From Streptacidiphilus rugosus AM-16 (lineage in GTDB: Bacteria > Actinomycetota > Actinomycetes > Streptomycetales > Streptomycetaceae): DNA of 64,000 bases. This document shows, in pieces, positions 28,301 to 35,796 of this stretch. The position numbers and the translations under genes were made by a program. The notes under the pieces are model-generated. The model was not told the origin of the DNA. It made no database searches and worked only from the letters and a program-made list of their open reading frames with translations. The stretch lies in assembly GCF_000744655.1 (NCBI RefSeq), contig NZ_JQMJ01000004.1:6572001-6636000 (forward strand), in the 5' to 3' direction. Numbering within the stretch: the first letter of the stretch is position 1; each line of letters opens with the position of its first letter.

Positions 28301-29298
28301 GCGGACCTCATCAGTACGTTGGCGAGACGCTGCGCCCGCGGGTTCGGCTTGCGGCCGCGCAGCAGCATCCGCCACTCCTCCGGCTTGAACCCGGCCGGCT
28401 CCGTGGTGCGGATGAAGTCGTGCACGACCTGGACGAAGCGCTGCGGATCGGAGTGGAAGGGGAAGTGACCGGCGTTCTCGAAGAGTTCCAGGCGGCTGCC
28501 CGGCATGGAGACGTGGGCGATCCCGGCGTGCAGCGAGGGAACCACCTGGTCGCGCTCGCCCCAGACCAGCATCGTGGGCATGCCCTCGGTGAGGTAGCAG
28601 CGGTCCAGCAGCGTGCCCACCTGCCCGCGGTGGTCGACGACGGCCCGCAGAGTGCGGATGAACGCGCTGCGCGCCGCCGCGTCGGGGAGGGCGTCGACGG
28701 TACGCAGCAGGTCGGCCGCGTCCAGGCCGAGACCGGTGTCCAGCCACTGCAGCAGCCGGGTCACCAGGCTGATCTGATAGCGCACGGTGGGCAGTCGCAG
28801 ACCTGCCAGGACGATCTCCGCGCCCGGCAGCGACGCCGCCTTCAGCAGCGGGGTGACCTCGCGCCCGACCCCGCCGGTGCCGACCAGCACCAGCCGCTCG
28901 GTCCGCTCGGGGAACTGGTAGGCGAACTGCATCGCCACCGCCCCGCCGAGCGAGTGCCCGACCAGGGTGACCCGCTCGATGCCCAGCACCGACAGCAGGT
29001 CGCGCATGCCGTTCGCGTAGCCGGCCACGGAGTAGTCGCCGCGCGGCTTGTCGGAGGCCCCGTGCCCGAGCAGGTCGGGGGCGATCACCCGGTAGTGCCG
29101 GGCGAGTCCGGGGATCACCGGGGACCAGGTCTCCGAGGAGTCGCCGATGCCGTGGATCAGCAGGACCACCGGTCCCCGTCCGGCCATCCGGAACGCCCGC
29201 CGGTATCCGTGCACCACGCGACTGCGCAGGCGCACCTCGGGCACCGGCCGGACGGCTGGGCGACCGGGGCCGCGCCCCGGTGTGCTGCTCGCTGCCAC
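28297..29298 (-). CDS. Alpha/beta hydrolase (candidate acetate-eliminating tetronate enzyme)
   Basis: 333 residues from the GTG at 29298, which has AAGGAG 7 bp upstream; a GTG at 29337 is possible but has a weak ribosome site. LLIHGIGDSSETW (oxyanion), nucleophile in GHSLGGA, acid in WGERDQVVP and His in AGHFPFHSDP give a complete triad. In tetronate cassettes an alpha/beta hydrolase-fold protein (AbyA5, Agg5) eliminates acetate to make the exocyclic double bond. Here it is the only non-thioesterase member of this fold in the cluster, so I propose that role. An ordinary hydrolase is equally compatible with the motifs. Confidence 0.75.
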   Translation of the reverse strand: MAASSTPGRGPGRPAVRPVPEVRLRSRVVHGYRRAFRMAGRGPVVLLIHGIGDSSETWSPVIPGLARHYRVIAPDLLGHGASDKPRGDYSVAGYANGMRDLLSVLGIERVTLVGHSLGGAVAMQFAYQFPERTERLVLVGTGGVGREVTPLLKAASLPGAEIVLAGLRLPTVRYQISLVTRLLQWLDTGLGLDAADLLRTVDALPDAAARSAFIRTLRAVVDHRGQVGTLLDRCYLTEGMPTMLVWGERDQVVPSLHAGIAHVSMPGSRLELFENAGHFPFHSDPQRFVQVVHDFIRTTEPAGFKPEEWRMLLRGRKPNPRAQRLANVLMRSA

Positions 29299-29370
29299 AG
29301 CCCGCTCCTTCCCGAGACCGCTCAAGGTCTCACTCACTGACGCTTCACCACTCGCAGGGTGACCTGCGGG

Positions 29371-29388
29371 AATTGCGTGCGGCTAAAG
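29371..29388 (-). promoter_or_regulatory. Heptamer direct-repeat site of the hydrolase/thioesterase operon
   Basis: Gene-sense CTTTAGC (29382-29388), 4-bp spacer, CGCAATT (29371-29377), about 73-90 bp before the GTG at 29298. It is back to back with the site of the divergent transferase gene. Confidence 0.5.
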
Positions 29389-29470
29389 TCCTGCGGGAGC
29401 CGTGGTGCGGGCCGGGAAGAGGGCCTCGGACGTGGCTGGGGAACCCCGTTCCGGCCCGGCTCCCTCGGCC

Positions 29471-29488
29471 GACAAGCAGGGCTTTAGG
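29471..29488 (+). promoter_or_regulatory. Heptamer site before the second phosphopantetheinyl transferase
   Basis: CTTTAGG at 29482-29488 with a weaker partner GACAAGC at 29471-29477, 44-61 bp before the start codon. Confidence 0.4.
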
Positions 29489-29531
29489 AGGTCGGCGCAG
29501 GCTGGACCACGTATCCCCGTTGGAGGTGACC

Positions 29532-30386
29532 GTGCACAGGACCGCGCACTGGACCGCTCAGGACTTCCCGCTCGCCCAGGACTTCCCGGTTGCCCCCGCA
29601 CCGCGGACGGCCGACCCCGCCGGACTGCCGGCGGCCGGTCATCGTCCCGAGCGCGGCGTCGTGGAGTACTGGCTGCTGCGCACCGACCCGGAACAGATCG
29701 CGGCGGCCCGGCAGCTGCGGTGGCTGCTCGATCCGGAGGAGCAGGCCCGGATCGACCGCTGCGGCGACGACGCGGGCCGGGCCTCGCTGCTGGCCTCCCA
29801 CGTCGCGCTGCGGCTGCTGCTCGGCGCGTACCTGGGCATGGCCCCGGAGCAGGTGCGGACCGAACGGGCGCCCTGTCGTGGCTGCGGCCGTCCGCACGGC
29901 CGCCCGGTGCTCTCCGCCCGACCGCCGCTGCACTTCTCCCTCTCCCACACGGCCGGCCTCGCGCTGTGCGCCTTCGCGGCCACCCCGGTGGGGGCGGACG
30001 TGGAGAGCCTGGCCTCGGTGCCCGGCACCGAGCTGGTGCCGCTGCTCCACCCGCAGGAGCAGCGCGCCATCCGGGCATTGCCGGAGGCGCAGCAGGAACG
30101 GGCCTTCCTGCACTGCTTCGTGCGCAAGGAGGCCTATCTGAAGGGGACCGGGGACGGACTCTGGGCGGAGCTGGACAGTTTCTCGGTGGGACTCGGCCCG
30201 GCCTTCGACGACGGGTCCACGGAGCTCTCGGTGGCCGAGCACTGGAGCTTCGCCGACGTCCCCACGCCGCCCACCCACGGTGGCGCGGTGGCCCTGCTGA
30301 TGCCGGAGGAAGGGCTCGCTCCGCAACTCCGATCGCACACGGCCGACTTGTCCGCTTGGTGGACGAGTTGGGGAAACGTCGGGTAG
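29532..30386 (+). CDS. Second Sfp-type 4'-phosphopantetheinyl transferase
   Basis: 284 residues. LHFSLSHTAGLAL, then VGADVESL (metal-binding residues) and RKEAYLKGTGDGL are the family signatures. GTG 29532 lies 5 bp after GGAGG; the GTG two codons earlier overlaps that ribosome site. Sequence outside the motifs differs from the transferase at 1165, so they are not recent duplicates and may prefer different carriers (discrete ACPs versus the PKS). Confidence 0.88.
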   Translation: MHRTAHWTAQDFPLAQDFPVAPAPRTADPAGLPAAGHRPERGVVEYWLLRTDPEQIAAARQLRWLLDPEEQARIDRCGDDAGRASLLASHVALRLLLGAYLGMAPEQVRTERAPCRGCGRPHGRPVLSARPPLHFSLSHTAGLALCAFAATPVGADVESLASVPGTELVPLLHPQEQRAIRALPEAQQERAFLHCFVRKEAYLKGTGDGLWAELDSFSVGLGPAFDDGSTELSVAEHWSFADVPTPPTHGGAVALLMPEEGLAPQLRSHTADLSAWWTSWGNVG

Positions 30387-30568
30387 ATCTCTTCCGTACC
30401 GCTCCGTACCGGAACCTGACCTACCGCCATTCCGTGCCAAAAGTATTCGCAGTTGAACACATGACAACTCCCTAGCGTCCCTCGAGCCTCCTATACTCCG
30501 TGCCTGAGCAGCGGCGATCAAAGTGGTTCCACCCCTGCTACCGGGGGTGGCAGGCGGGAGGATCGGTC

Positions 30569-33500
30569 GTGGTGGGGGCGGACGTACCGGATGGGCTTTC
30601 CTTCGCAGTACTCGGACCACTGGAGTGCCTGCACAACGGCAGGCGCGTCGCGCTCGGCGGACCACGGCAGGAGCGCATGCTCGCGGCGCTGCTGCTAGAG
30701 GTCGGCCGGACCGTCACGCTCACCCGGCTGGTGGATTCGGTGTGGGACGGAAGCCCGCCGGCGACCGGCATGCACCAGATCCGCAAGATGGTCGCCGACC
30801 TCCGTAGACGCATCCCCGGTGGCCACCGGGTACTGCAGCACGAGGGTCTGGGCTACCGGATCGTGCTGGCCCCCGAGCAGTTGGACCTGAGCGTCTTCAC
30901 CGTACGGGTGCGCCGCAGCCGCGAGGCCGCCGCCGCCGGGCTGCGCGAGAACGCCGTCGAACAGCTGCGCGCGGGACTTGATCTGTGGCGCGGCCCGCTG
31001 CTGTCGGGTGCCGGCGGTCCGGTGCTGGACACGGGCTTCGCCGAACTCACCGAGGCGCGGCTGTCCGCCGTCGAGGAGCTGATGGGGCTGCGCCTGGAGC
31101 TCGGGGCCGGGCCCGAACTCGTCGCCGAGCTGCGCCCGCTCGCCGCGGAGCACCCGCTGCGGGAGCGGCTGCGCGGCCACCTCATCCTGGCGCTGTACCG
31201 CTCGGCCCGGCAGGCCGAGGCGCTGGAGGAGTACACCAGGCTCAGGGAGCAACTGGCCGACGAGCTCGGCATCGATCCCTGCCCCGAGCTCGCCAGGCTC
31301 TACGCCGACATCCTGCGCGGCAACCCCGAACTCTCGGGCCCCGTCGCCGGCGTGGAGCCTGCCCACCCCTCCGTCCCGGCCGGCCCCGGTCGGGGCGACT
31401 CCTCCAGGGGAACGCACGGCGGTGCGCTCGGCCACCCGCACGGTGCCACGCACAGCCACACGCACACCCACACCTCGGCCGAGGCCGCCGCCCCCAGTTC
31501 GCTCCCCTATGACCTCCCCGACTTCACCGGGCGTCGCCAGGAGCTGGCCGATCTCCTCGAACGGGGCGAGCCCGGCCCGCGGACGACCATCATCTGCCTG
31601 GAGGGGATGGGCGGTTCGGGCAAGACGGCGCTGGCCGTCCACGCCGCGCACGCGCTCGCGGACCGGTTCCCCGACGGCCAGCTCTACATCGACCTGGCCG
31701 GCTTCACCCCGGGCCAGGCGTCCCTCGATCCCGGCGCCGCCCTCGACGTGCTGCTGCGGACGCTGAACGTGCCGGGCGACCGCATCCCCGACGAACTGCT
31801 GGGGCGGATCGCCCTGTGGCGGGTCGCGACCGCACAGCGAAGAATCCTGCTGCTGCTCGACAACGCCTTCGACGCCGAGCAGGTGCGCCCACTGCTTCCC
31901 GCCTCCTCCGGCAGCCTGGTGCTGATCACCAGCCGGGTCCGGCTCAGCGACCTGGACGGGGCGCAGGCCATGCCCGTCGACGTGCTGACCCCCGAGGACA
32001 GCCGACGGCTGCTGGTGCAGCTGCTGGGCGAGGAGCGGGTGGCCGCCGAGTCCGAGGACGCGCTCCGGCTGATCGACCTGTGCGGGCGACTGCCGCTCGC
32101 CCTGCGCATCTCCGCCGGCCGCCTGGCCGACCGACCCCGCTGGACCCTGGCCCACCTGGTCGAGCGGCTCGGCGACGAGGCCCGCAGGCTGCACGAACTG
32201 CGCGGCGGCGCCCGGAGCGTGGCGGCCAGCGTCAGCTTCTCCTATCTCGCGATGCGCAGGGAGCTGCAGGTCGCGTTCCGTCGCCTGGGCATGCTCCCCG
32301 GCCGGAGCTTCGACACGGACACCGCCGCCGCGCTCCTCGGCCTCGACCGCTACGCCGCGATGGAGCAGCTGGAGGACCTGGTCGACGTGAACCTGCTGGG
32401 CCAGCACGCGCAGGACCACTACGCCTGCCACGACCTGGTCCGCAGTTACGCCCGCCACCTGGTCGAGTCGGTGGACTCGGCGGAGGACCAGCAGGCCGTC
32501 GAACGGCTGCTTGACCACTACTACCTCGCCCTGACCGCCGCCTCCGACCAGCTCTACCCGGGCAAGCAGACGCCCCGCCCGCCAGGGGCCGCACCGGCCG
32601 GAGAGCGCCCCGAGTTCGCCGACCCCGACACGGCCCTGGCCTGGCTGCACCGGGAGCAGGGCAATCTGGTCGCCGCCGTGCGGCTCGCCCGCGAACGCGG
32701 ACTGCACTGGCACGCGGTGATGCTGCCGCGCTACCTCAGCGAGTATCTGGCGCTCTACGGCTACCTGGCGGAGAACCTTGAGGTGGAGCAGGCCGCCGTC
32801 GCCGCGGCCGAGGACGCCGACGACCCCGTCCTGCTGGAGATCGCCACCACGAACCTCGCCGTGGCGCTGTGGAACCTGAGCCGGTACCAGGAGGGTACGC
32901 AGCAGGCCCAACGCTCCCTGCGGCTGGCGGTCCAGCTCGGCGATCCGGGGATCGAGGCGTCCTGCCTGAGCCGGATCGGGCTGTTCCACAGCCAACTCGG
33001 CGAGTTCGCCGAGAGCCTGCGGCACCTGGAACGGGCCCAGGAGCTCCAGCGCCGCCACGGGGGCCCGCGCGAGCAGGCGGCGATCGCCGTCTCCATCAGC
33101 TCCGCCTGCGGCTTCCTCGGCGACTACGACCGCTCCGCCGCGTCCGCCCGTGAGGCGATCCGCCTGTACCAGGGGCTCGGTGAGGTCCAGGGCGAGACCC
33201 TGGCCCTGGTGAACCTCGCCAACGCGGACGTCGGGCAGGGCGATCCGCGGTCGGCCCTGGGACACCTGGAGCGTGCCTGGAGCCTCAGCCAGCAGCGGCG
33301 GACCCGCGCCTACACCGCGATGGTGGCGGCCAGGCTCACCCAGGTGCACCTGCTGCTGGGCGACCGGACGCAGGCCAGGCGCTGCGCGGGCGCCATCCGG
33401 CAGATGATGCCGTCCGGACTGAAGCCGTCACGGACCATCACCATGAACAACGTGCTCGGCTCGGTCCACTACGCCTGCGCCGAGTACGCGGACGCGCGCC

Positions 33501-33691
33501 GCTGCCTGGAAGGGGCGCTGGACCAGTCGGAGCGCCTGGACTTCCGCCTCGGCGAGGCCGAGGCCCGGCAGTTGCTCGCGCTGGTCGCGACGGCCGAGGG
33601 CGACCCGGAGGAGGCCCGCACGCACAGCGTGCGGGCCAGGGAGCTCTTCGAGGGGATGCGGATCCCGGTCGGGCACATCCGCACCCGCTGA
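30569..33691 (+). CDS. Large SARP-family regulator (AfsR type)
   Basis: 1040 residues: N-terminal winged-helix DNA-binding domain (about 1-95), BTAD (about 100-245), a linker, an NB-ARC-like ATPase with Walker A GMGGSGKT near residue 346 and LLLLDN as Walker B, then C-terminal TPR-like repeats. SARPs bind direct heptamer repeats and activate antibiotic clusters; this is a good candidate to bind the 11-bp-period elements in this cluster. The linker at about residues 286-304 is His-rich (HSHTHTHT), unusual for the family. GTG 30569 follows GGGAGGA. Confidence 0.92.
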   Translation: MVGADVPDGLSFAVLGPLECLHNGRRVALGGPRQERMLAALLLEVGRTVTLTRLVDSVWDGSPPATGMHQIRKMVADLRRRIPGGHRVLQHEGLGYRIVLAPEQLDLSVFTVRVRRSREAAAAGLRENAVEQLRAGLDLWRGPLLSGAGGPVLDTGFAELTEARLSAVEELMGLRLELGAGPELVAELRPLAAEHPLRERLRGHLILALYRSARQAEALEEYTRLREQLADELGIDPCPELARLYADILRGNPELSGPVAGVEPAHPSVPAGPGRGDSSRGTHGGALGHPHGATHSHTHTHTSAEAAAPSSLPYDLPDFTGRRQELADLLERGEPGPRTTIICLEGMGGSGKTALAVHAAHALADRFPDGQLYIDLAGFTPGQASLDPGAALDVLLRTLNVPGDRIPDELLGRIALWRVATAQRRILLLLDNAFDAEQVRPLLPASSGSLVLITSRVRLSDLDGAQAMPVDVLTPEDSRRLLVQLLGEERVAAESEDALRLIDLCGRLPLALRISAGRLADRPRWTLAHLVERLGDEARRLHELRGGARSVAASVSFSYLAMRRELQVAFRRLGMLPGRSFDTDTAAALLGLDRYAAMEQLEDLVDVNLLGQHAQDHYACHDLVRSYARHLVESVDSAEDQQAVERLLDHYYLALTAASDQLYPGKQTPRPPGAAPAGERPEFADPDTALAWLHREQGNLVAAVRLARERGLHWHAVMLPRYLSEYLALYGYLAENLEVEQAAVAAAEDADDPVLLEIATTNLAVALWNLSRYQEGTQQAQRSLRLAVQLGDPGIEASCLSRIGLFHSQLGEFAESLRHLERAQELQRRHGGPREQAAIAVSISSACGFLGDYDRSAASAREAIRLYQGLGEVQGETLALVNLANADVGQGDPRSALGHLERAWSLSQQRRTRAYTAMVAARLTQVHLLLGDRTQARRCAGAIRQMMPSGLKPSRTITMNNVLGSVHYACAEYADARRCLEGALDQSERLDFRLGEAEARQLLALVATAEGDPEEARTHSVRARELFEGMRIPVGHIRTR

Positions 33692-33734
33692 GCCGCGGGC
33701 GCGGGGGCGCGGAGGCGCGGGGCCGGACACGCGG

Positions 33735-33764
33735 GACGCCCGGCTTCCGGGGAAGTCGGGCGTC
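33735..33764. terminator. Hairpin terminator between SARP and the small-peptide gene
   Basis: 14-bp stem GACGCCCGGCTTCC / GGAAGTCGGGCGTC with one G-T pair and a 2-nt centre, placed between convergent genes. Confidence 0.7.
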
Positions 33765-33821
33765 GGGGACGCGCGCCGCGGGCGTGCTGCGGGGGTGTTG
33801 CCGGGGTGTCGCGGGGCTTTC

Positions 33822-33971
33822 TCAGCCGCCGGACACCTGGGACGTCCCCGGGTTCGCCCCCATCGGGCTGAGGTGGTCGTCGGCAGACGCCGAGCCCGCG
33901 CCGGCGAGCATTCCCAACAGCACAGCGCCGAACAGAGCCCCGAGTCGAACGGCCATGGTCTGCTTCCTCAT
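33822..33971 (-). CDS. Small secreted peptide (49 residues)
   Basis: Open frame from ATG 33971 with GGAGG 8 bp upstream. The product has a signal peptide: basic MRKQTMAVR, hydrophobic LGALFGAVLLGMLAGAG, cleavage-like SASA-DD. The predicted mature part is only about 20 residues (DDHLSPMGANPGTSQVSGG). There are no Cys residues, so it is neither a chaplin nor a lanthipeptide. It lies on the opposite strand between two regulatory genes and diverges from the luciferase-like gene. Function unknown. Confidence 0.7.
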   Translation of the reverse strand: MRKQTMAVRLGALFGAVLLGMLAGAGSASADDHLSPMGANPGTSQVSGG

Positions 33972-34080
33972 TGCCTGAACCTCCTTGGTATCGAACGTTC
34001 CTGGCGGACGCCAACCATCGTGCGTTCCTCCGTTCCCCGAGCCGTTCCTTCCTGGTACGCCCTATGGGGATCGAGTTACG

Positions 34081-34091
34081 ACCGAAACGGT
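34081..34091. promoter_or_regulatory. Candidate operator in the divergent promoter region
   Basis: Inverted repeat ACCGAAACGGT 25 bp before the luciferase-like start. The half-site ACCG...CGGT is reminiscent of butyrolactone-receptor elements. Several CGTTCC repeats (33996, 34023, 34031, 34043) lie in the same gap. Confidence 0.25.
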
Positions 34092-34115
34092 ATCGAGCGC
34101 GAGCAGACTCATGGC

Positions 34116-34667
34116 ATGCACTCACTCAATCGGCCGGAACCGGACACCGCGAGCGAGGGACGACCGGCCGGCGGGCTGGACCTCCGCGGTCTCCACCTGC
34201 CGCAGCGGGAGGGCCGACCGCCGCTCGTGTCGACCCGAGGGCGTGTCGAACAGATCACCCAGTCCGCCCCGGCCGACCTGCAGCGGGTACTGCTGCAGAT
34301 GGCCGCCGCCCTGCCGGGGGTGCGCATCGGCCCCTCGCTCGTCTGCCTGCCCGGCACCCGGGCCTGCCACCTCTCCCACAGTCTCGCCGCCGGCCCGGCC
34401 CAGGCGTTCTTCGCCGGGACCGAGTTCGGTCATCTGCACCCGGTCTACGACGGAAGTCTCCATCTCATGCTGCCCGCGCCGGTGGCCGAGCAGGTGATCG
34501 CCACCGGCTGGGGCGCCGCCTCCGAGCCGGAAGGCTCCGTGCTGGTCTTCGCACCGCGCGACGAGGCCGAGGTGGAGATCGTCTGGCAGCTGCTCCTCAC
34601 CGCCTACCGCCACGCCGCTTCGGCGCAGACGCGCCGCCCGGGGCACGACGGTCCCGACAGGCCCTGA
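34116..34667 (+). CDS. Luciferase-like domain protein (DUF5519 type)
   Basis: 183 residues. The second half reads LPGVRIGPSLVCLPGTRA, then FAGTEFGHLHPVYDGSLHLMLP and FAPRDEAEVEIVWQL, the pattern of the luciferase-like DUF5519 family. No activity is established for actinobacterial members to my knowledge. It is first in a three-gene rightward unit with AfsA-like and SARP genes (22-bp gap to the next gene). The start is ATG 34116 (MHSLNRP); longer in-frame versions run into the divergent promoter. Confidence 0.72.
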   Translation: MHSLNRPEPDTASEGRPAGGLDLRGLHLPQREGRPPLVSTRGRVEQITQSAPADLQRVLLQMAAALPGVRIGPSLVCLPGTRACHLSHSLAAGPAQAFFAGTEFGHLHPVYDGSLHLMLPAPVAEQVIATGWGAASEPEGSVLVFAPRDEAEVEIVWQLLLTAYRHAASAQTRRPGHDGPDRP

Positions 34668-34688
34668 CCGAACGACTGGGAGAGTCCG

Positions 34689-35690
34689 ATGACGCAAACG
34701 CAGATCAGCAGACCGGCCCCGGCCCTCACCTACCACCTGGCCCACCGGCCGGACACGCTCGAAGGGCTGATGAACGGCACCACGGCCGCGCTGCCCCAGG
34801 AGTTCGGGCTGTCCCTGTCGCTCCCCGAGGACCACCCGCTCTACACCGACGGCGACAGCCGCCACCACGACCTGCACGTGCCCGTCGAGGTGCTGCGACG
34901 CAGCGCGCTCTTCGTGGCGCACCGCTACTTCAGGGTTCCCGCCGAGCGGCCGGTGGTCTTCGCCGCCACCGAGATCGAGGCCGCGCCCGTCGACGCCTGG
35001 CGGCGCGGCGCCGGCGCCGGTCCGGCCCATCTGGAACTCGACCTGGTCCTCGAACCGGCGGACGTCGTGGGCGGCGTGCCCCGCGGCCTGGAGTGCCGGG
35101 CCGCGCTGCGGATCGACGGGGCCGACTCCGGCAGCGCCGCCGCCCGACTCGTCTTCCTGATGCCGAAGGTCTACCAGAACCACCGTCGGCGGGGCCGGGC
35201 GCTGAGCTCCGCCGACGGCGAGACGTCAGGCTCGGCCTCGTCGGCGGCCTTCCTCACCGGCGTCCCCGCTCCCGTCGAGGCGGGCAGGGTGGGCCGGGCC
35301 GACCCCGCCAACGTCGTCGTCGGCGACTGCGAGGAGGGGCCCAACGACACCCTGGTGCTGCAGGTGGCGGCCGAGCCGGGGCATCCCGTCTACGCCGAGG
35401 GCGCGCCCGACCACGTGCCCTCGGTGGTGCTGCTGGAGGCGAGCCGGCAGACGTCCTTGCTGCACGCCGCGACCCTGGGGGGCTTCTCTCCCGCCGACTC
35501 GGTGCTGACCAGGTGGTCCGCCTCCTTCCAGGGCTTCGCCGAACCGGACCTGCCGCTGACCTGCACGTCGACCGGCGGCTGCGCGACCAGGGACGCCCAG
35601 GGGCGGCCGGTGCGTGAGTTCGTGCTGCACTTCGCCCAGGGTGCCCGGCGGATCGGCGTGATCAGGACGTCGGTGCTGCAGCTCTGCTGA
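34689..35690 (+). CDS. AfsA-family gamma-butyrolactone synthase homologue
   Basis: 333 residues with the internally duplicated hotdog-like AfsA layout. The first half has PVEVLRRSALFVAHRYFRVP, the second DHVPSVVLLEASRQTSLL; the Glu and Arg in the VLLEAxRQ motif are kept. AfsA/ScbA proteins make the fatty acyl-DHAP ester that leads to butyrolactone signals. I see no ArpA-type receptor gene in the window. It could produce a signal that controls this cluster. ATG start with GGGAGAG upstream. Confidence 0.87.
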   Translation: MTQTQISRPAPALTYHLAHRPDTLEGLMNGTTAALPQEFGLSLSLPEDHPLYTDGDSRHHDLHVPVEVLRRSALFVAHRYFRVPAERPVVFAATEIEAAPVDAWRRGAGAGPAHLELDLVLEPADVVGGVPRGLECRAALRIDGADSGSAAARLVFLMPKVYQNHRRRGRALSSADGETSGSASSAAFLTGVPAPVEAGRVGRADPANVVVGDCEEGPNDTLVLQVAAEPGHPVYAEGAPDHVPSVVLLEASRQTSLLHAATLGGFSPADSVLTRWSASFQGFAEPDLPLTCTSTGGCATRDAQGRPVREFVLHFAQGARRIGVIRTSVLQLC

Positions 35691-35717
35691 CCACCGCGAC
35701 AGGACGGACGCGACGGG

Positions 35718-35769
35718 CTCGACAGGTACGACGGGTACGACGGGTACGACGGGTACGACGGGTACGACG
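35718..35769. repeat. 9-bp tandem repeat upstream of the second SARP gene
   Basis: About six tandem units of GACGGGTAC (first units slightly degenerate: GACGGGCTC, GACAGGTAC), ending about 28 bp before the SARP start codon. It is not a CRISPR: units are contiguous and too short. Confidence 0.85.
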
Positions 35770-35796
35770 GAGCACAACAGGGGGACGGGGGACCGG

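Noticed and set aside
33822..33971. Small peptide as a chaplin or lanthipeptide precursor
   Set aside because: No Cys and no Ser/Thr-Cys core pattern, and no modifying enzymes nearby.
35718..35769. Short CRISPR-like array
   Set aside because: Repeat units are 9 bp and contiguous without spacers, and there are no cas genes.
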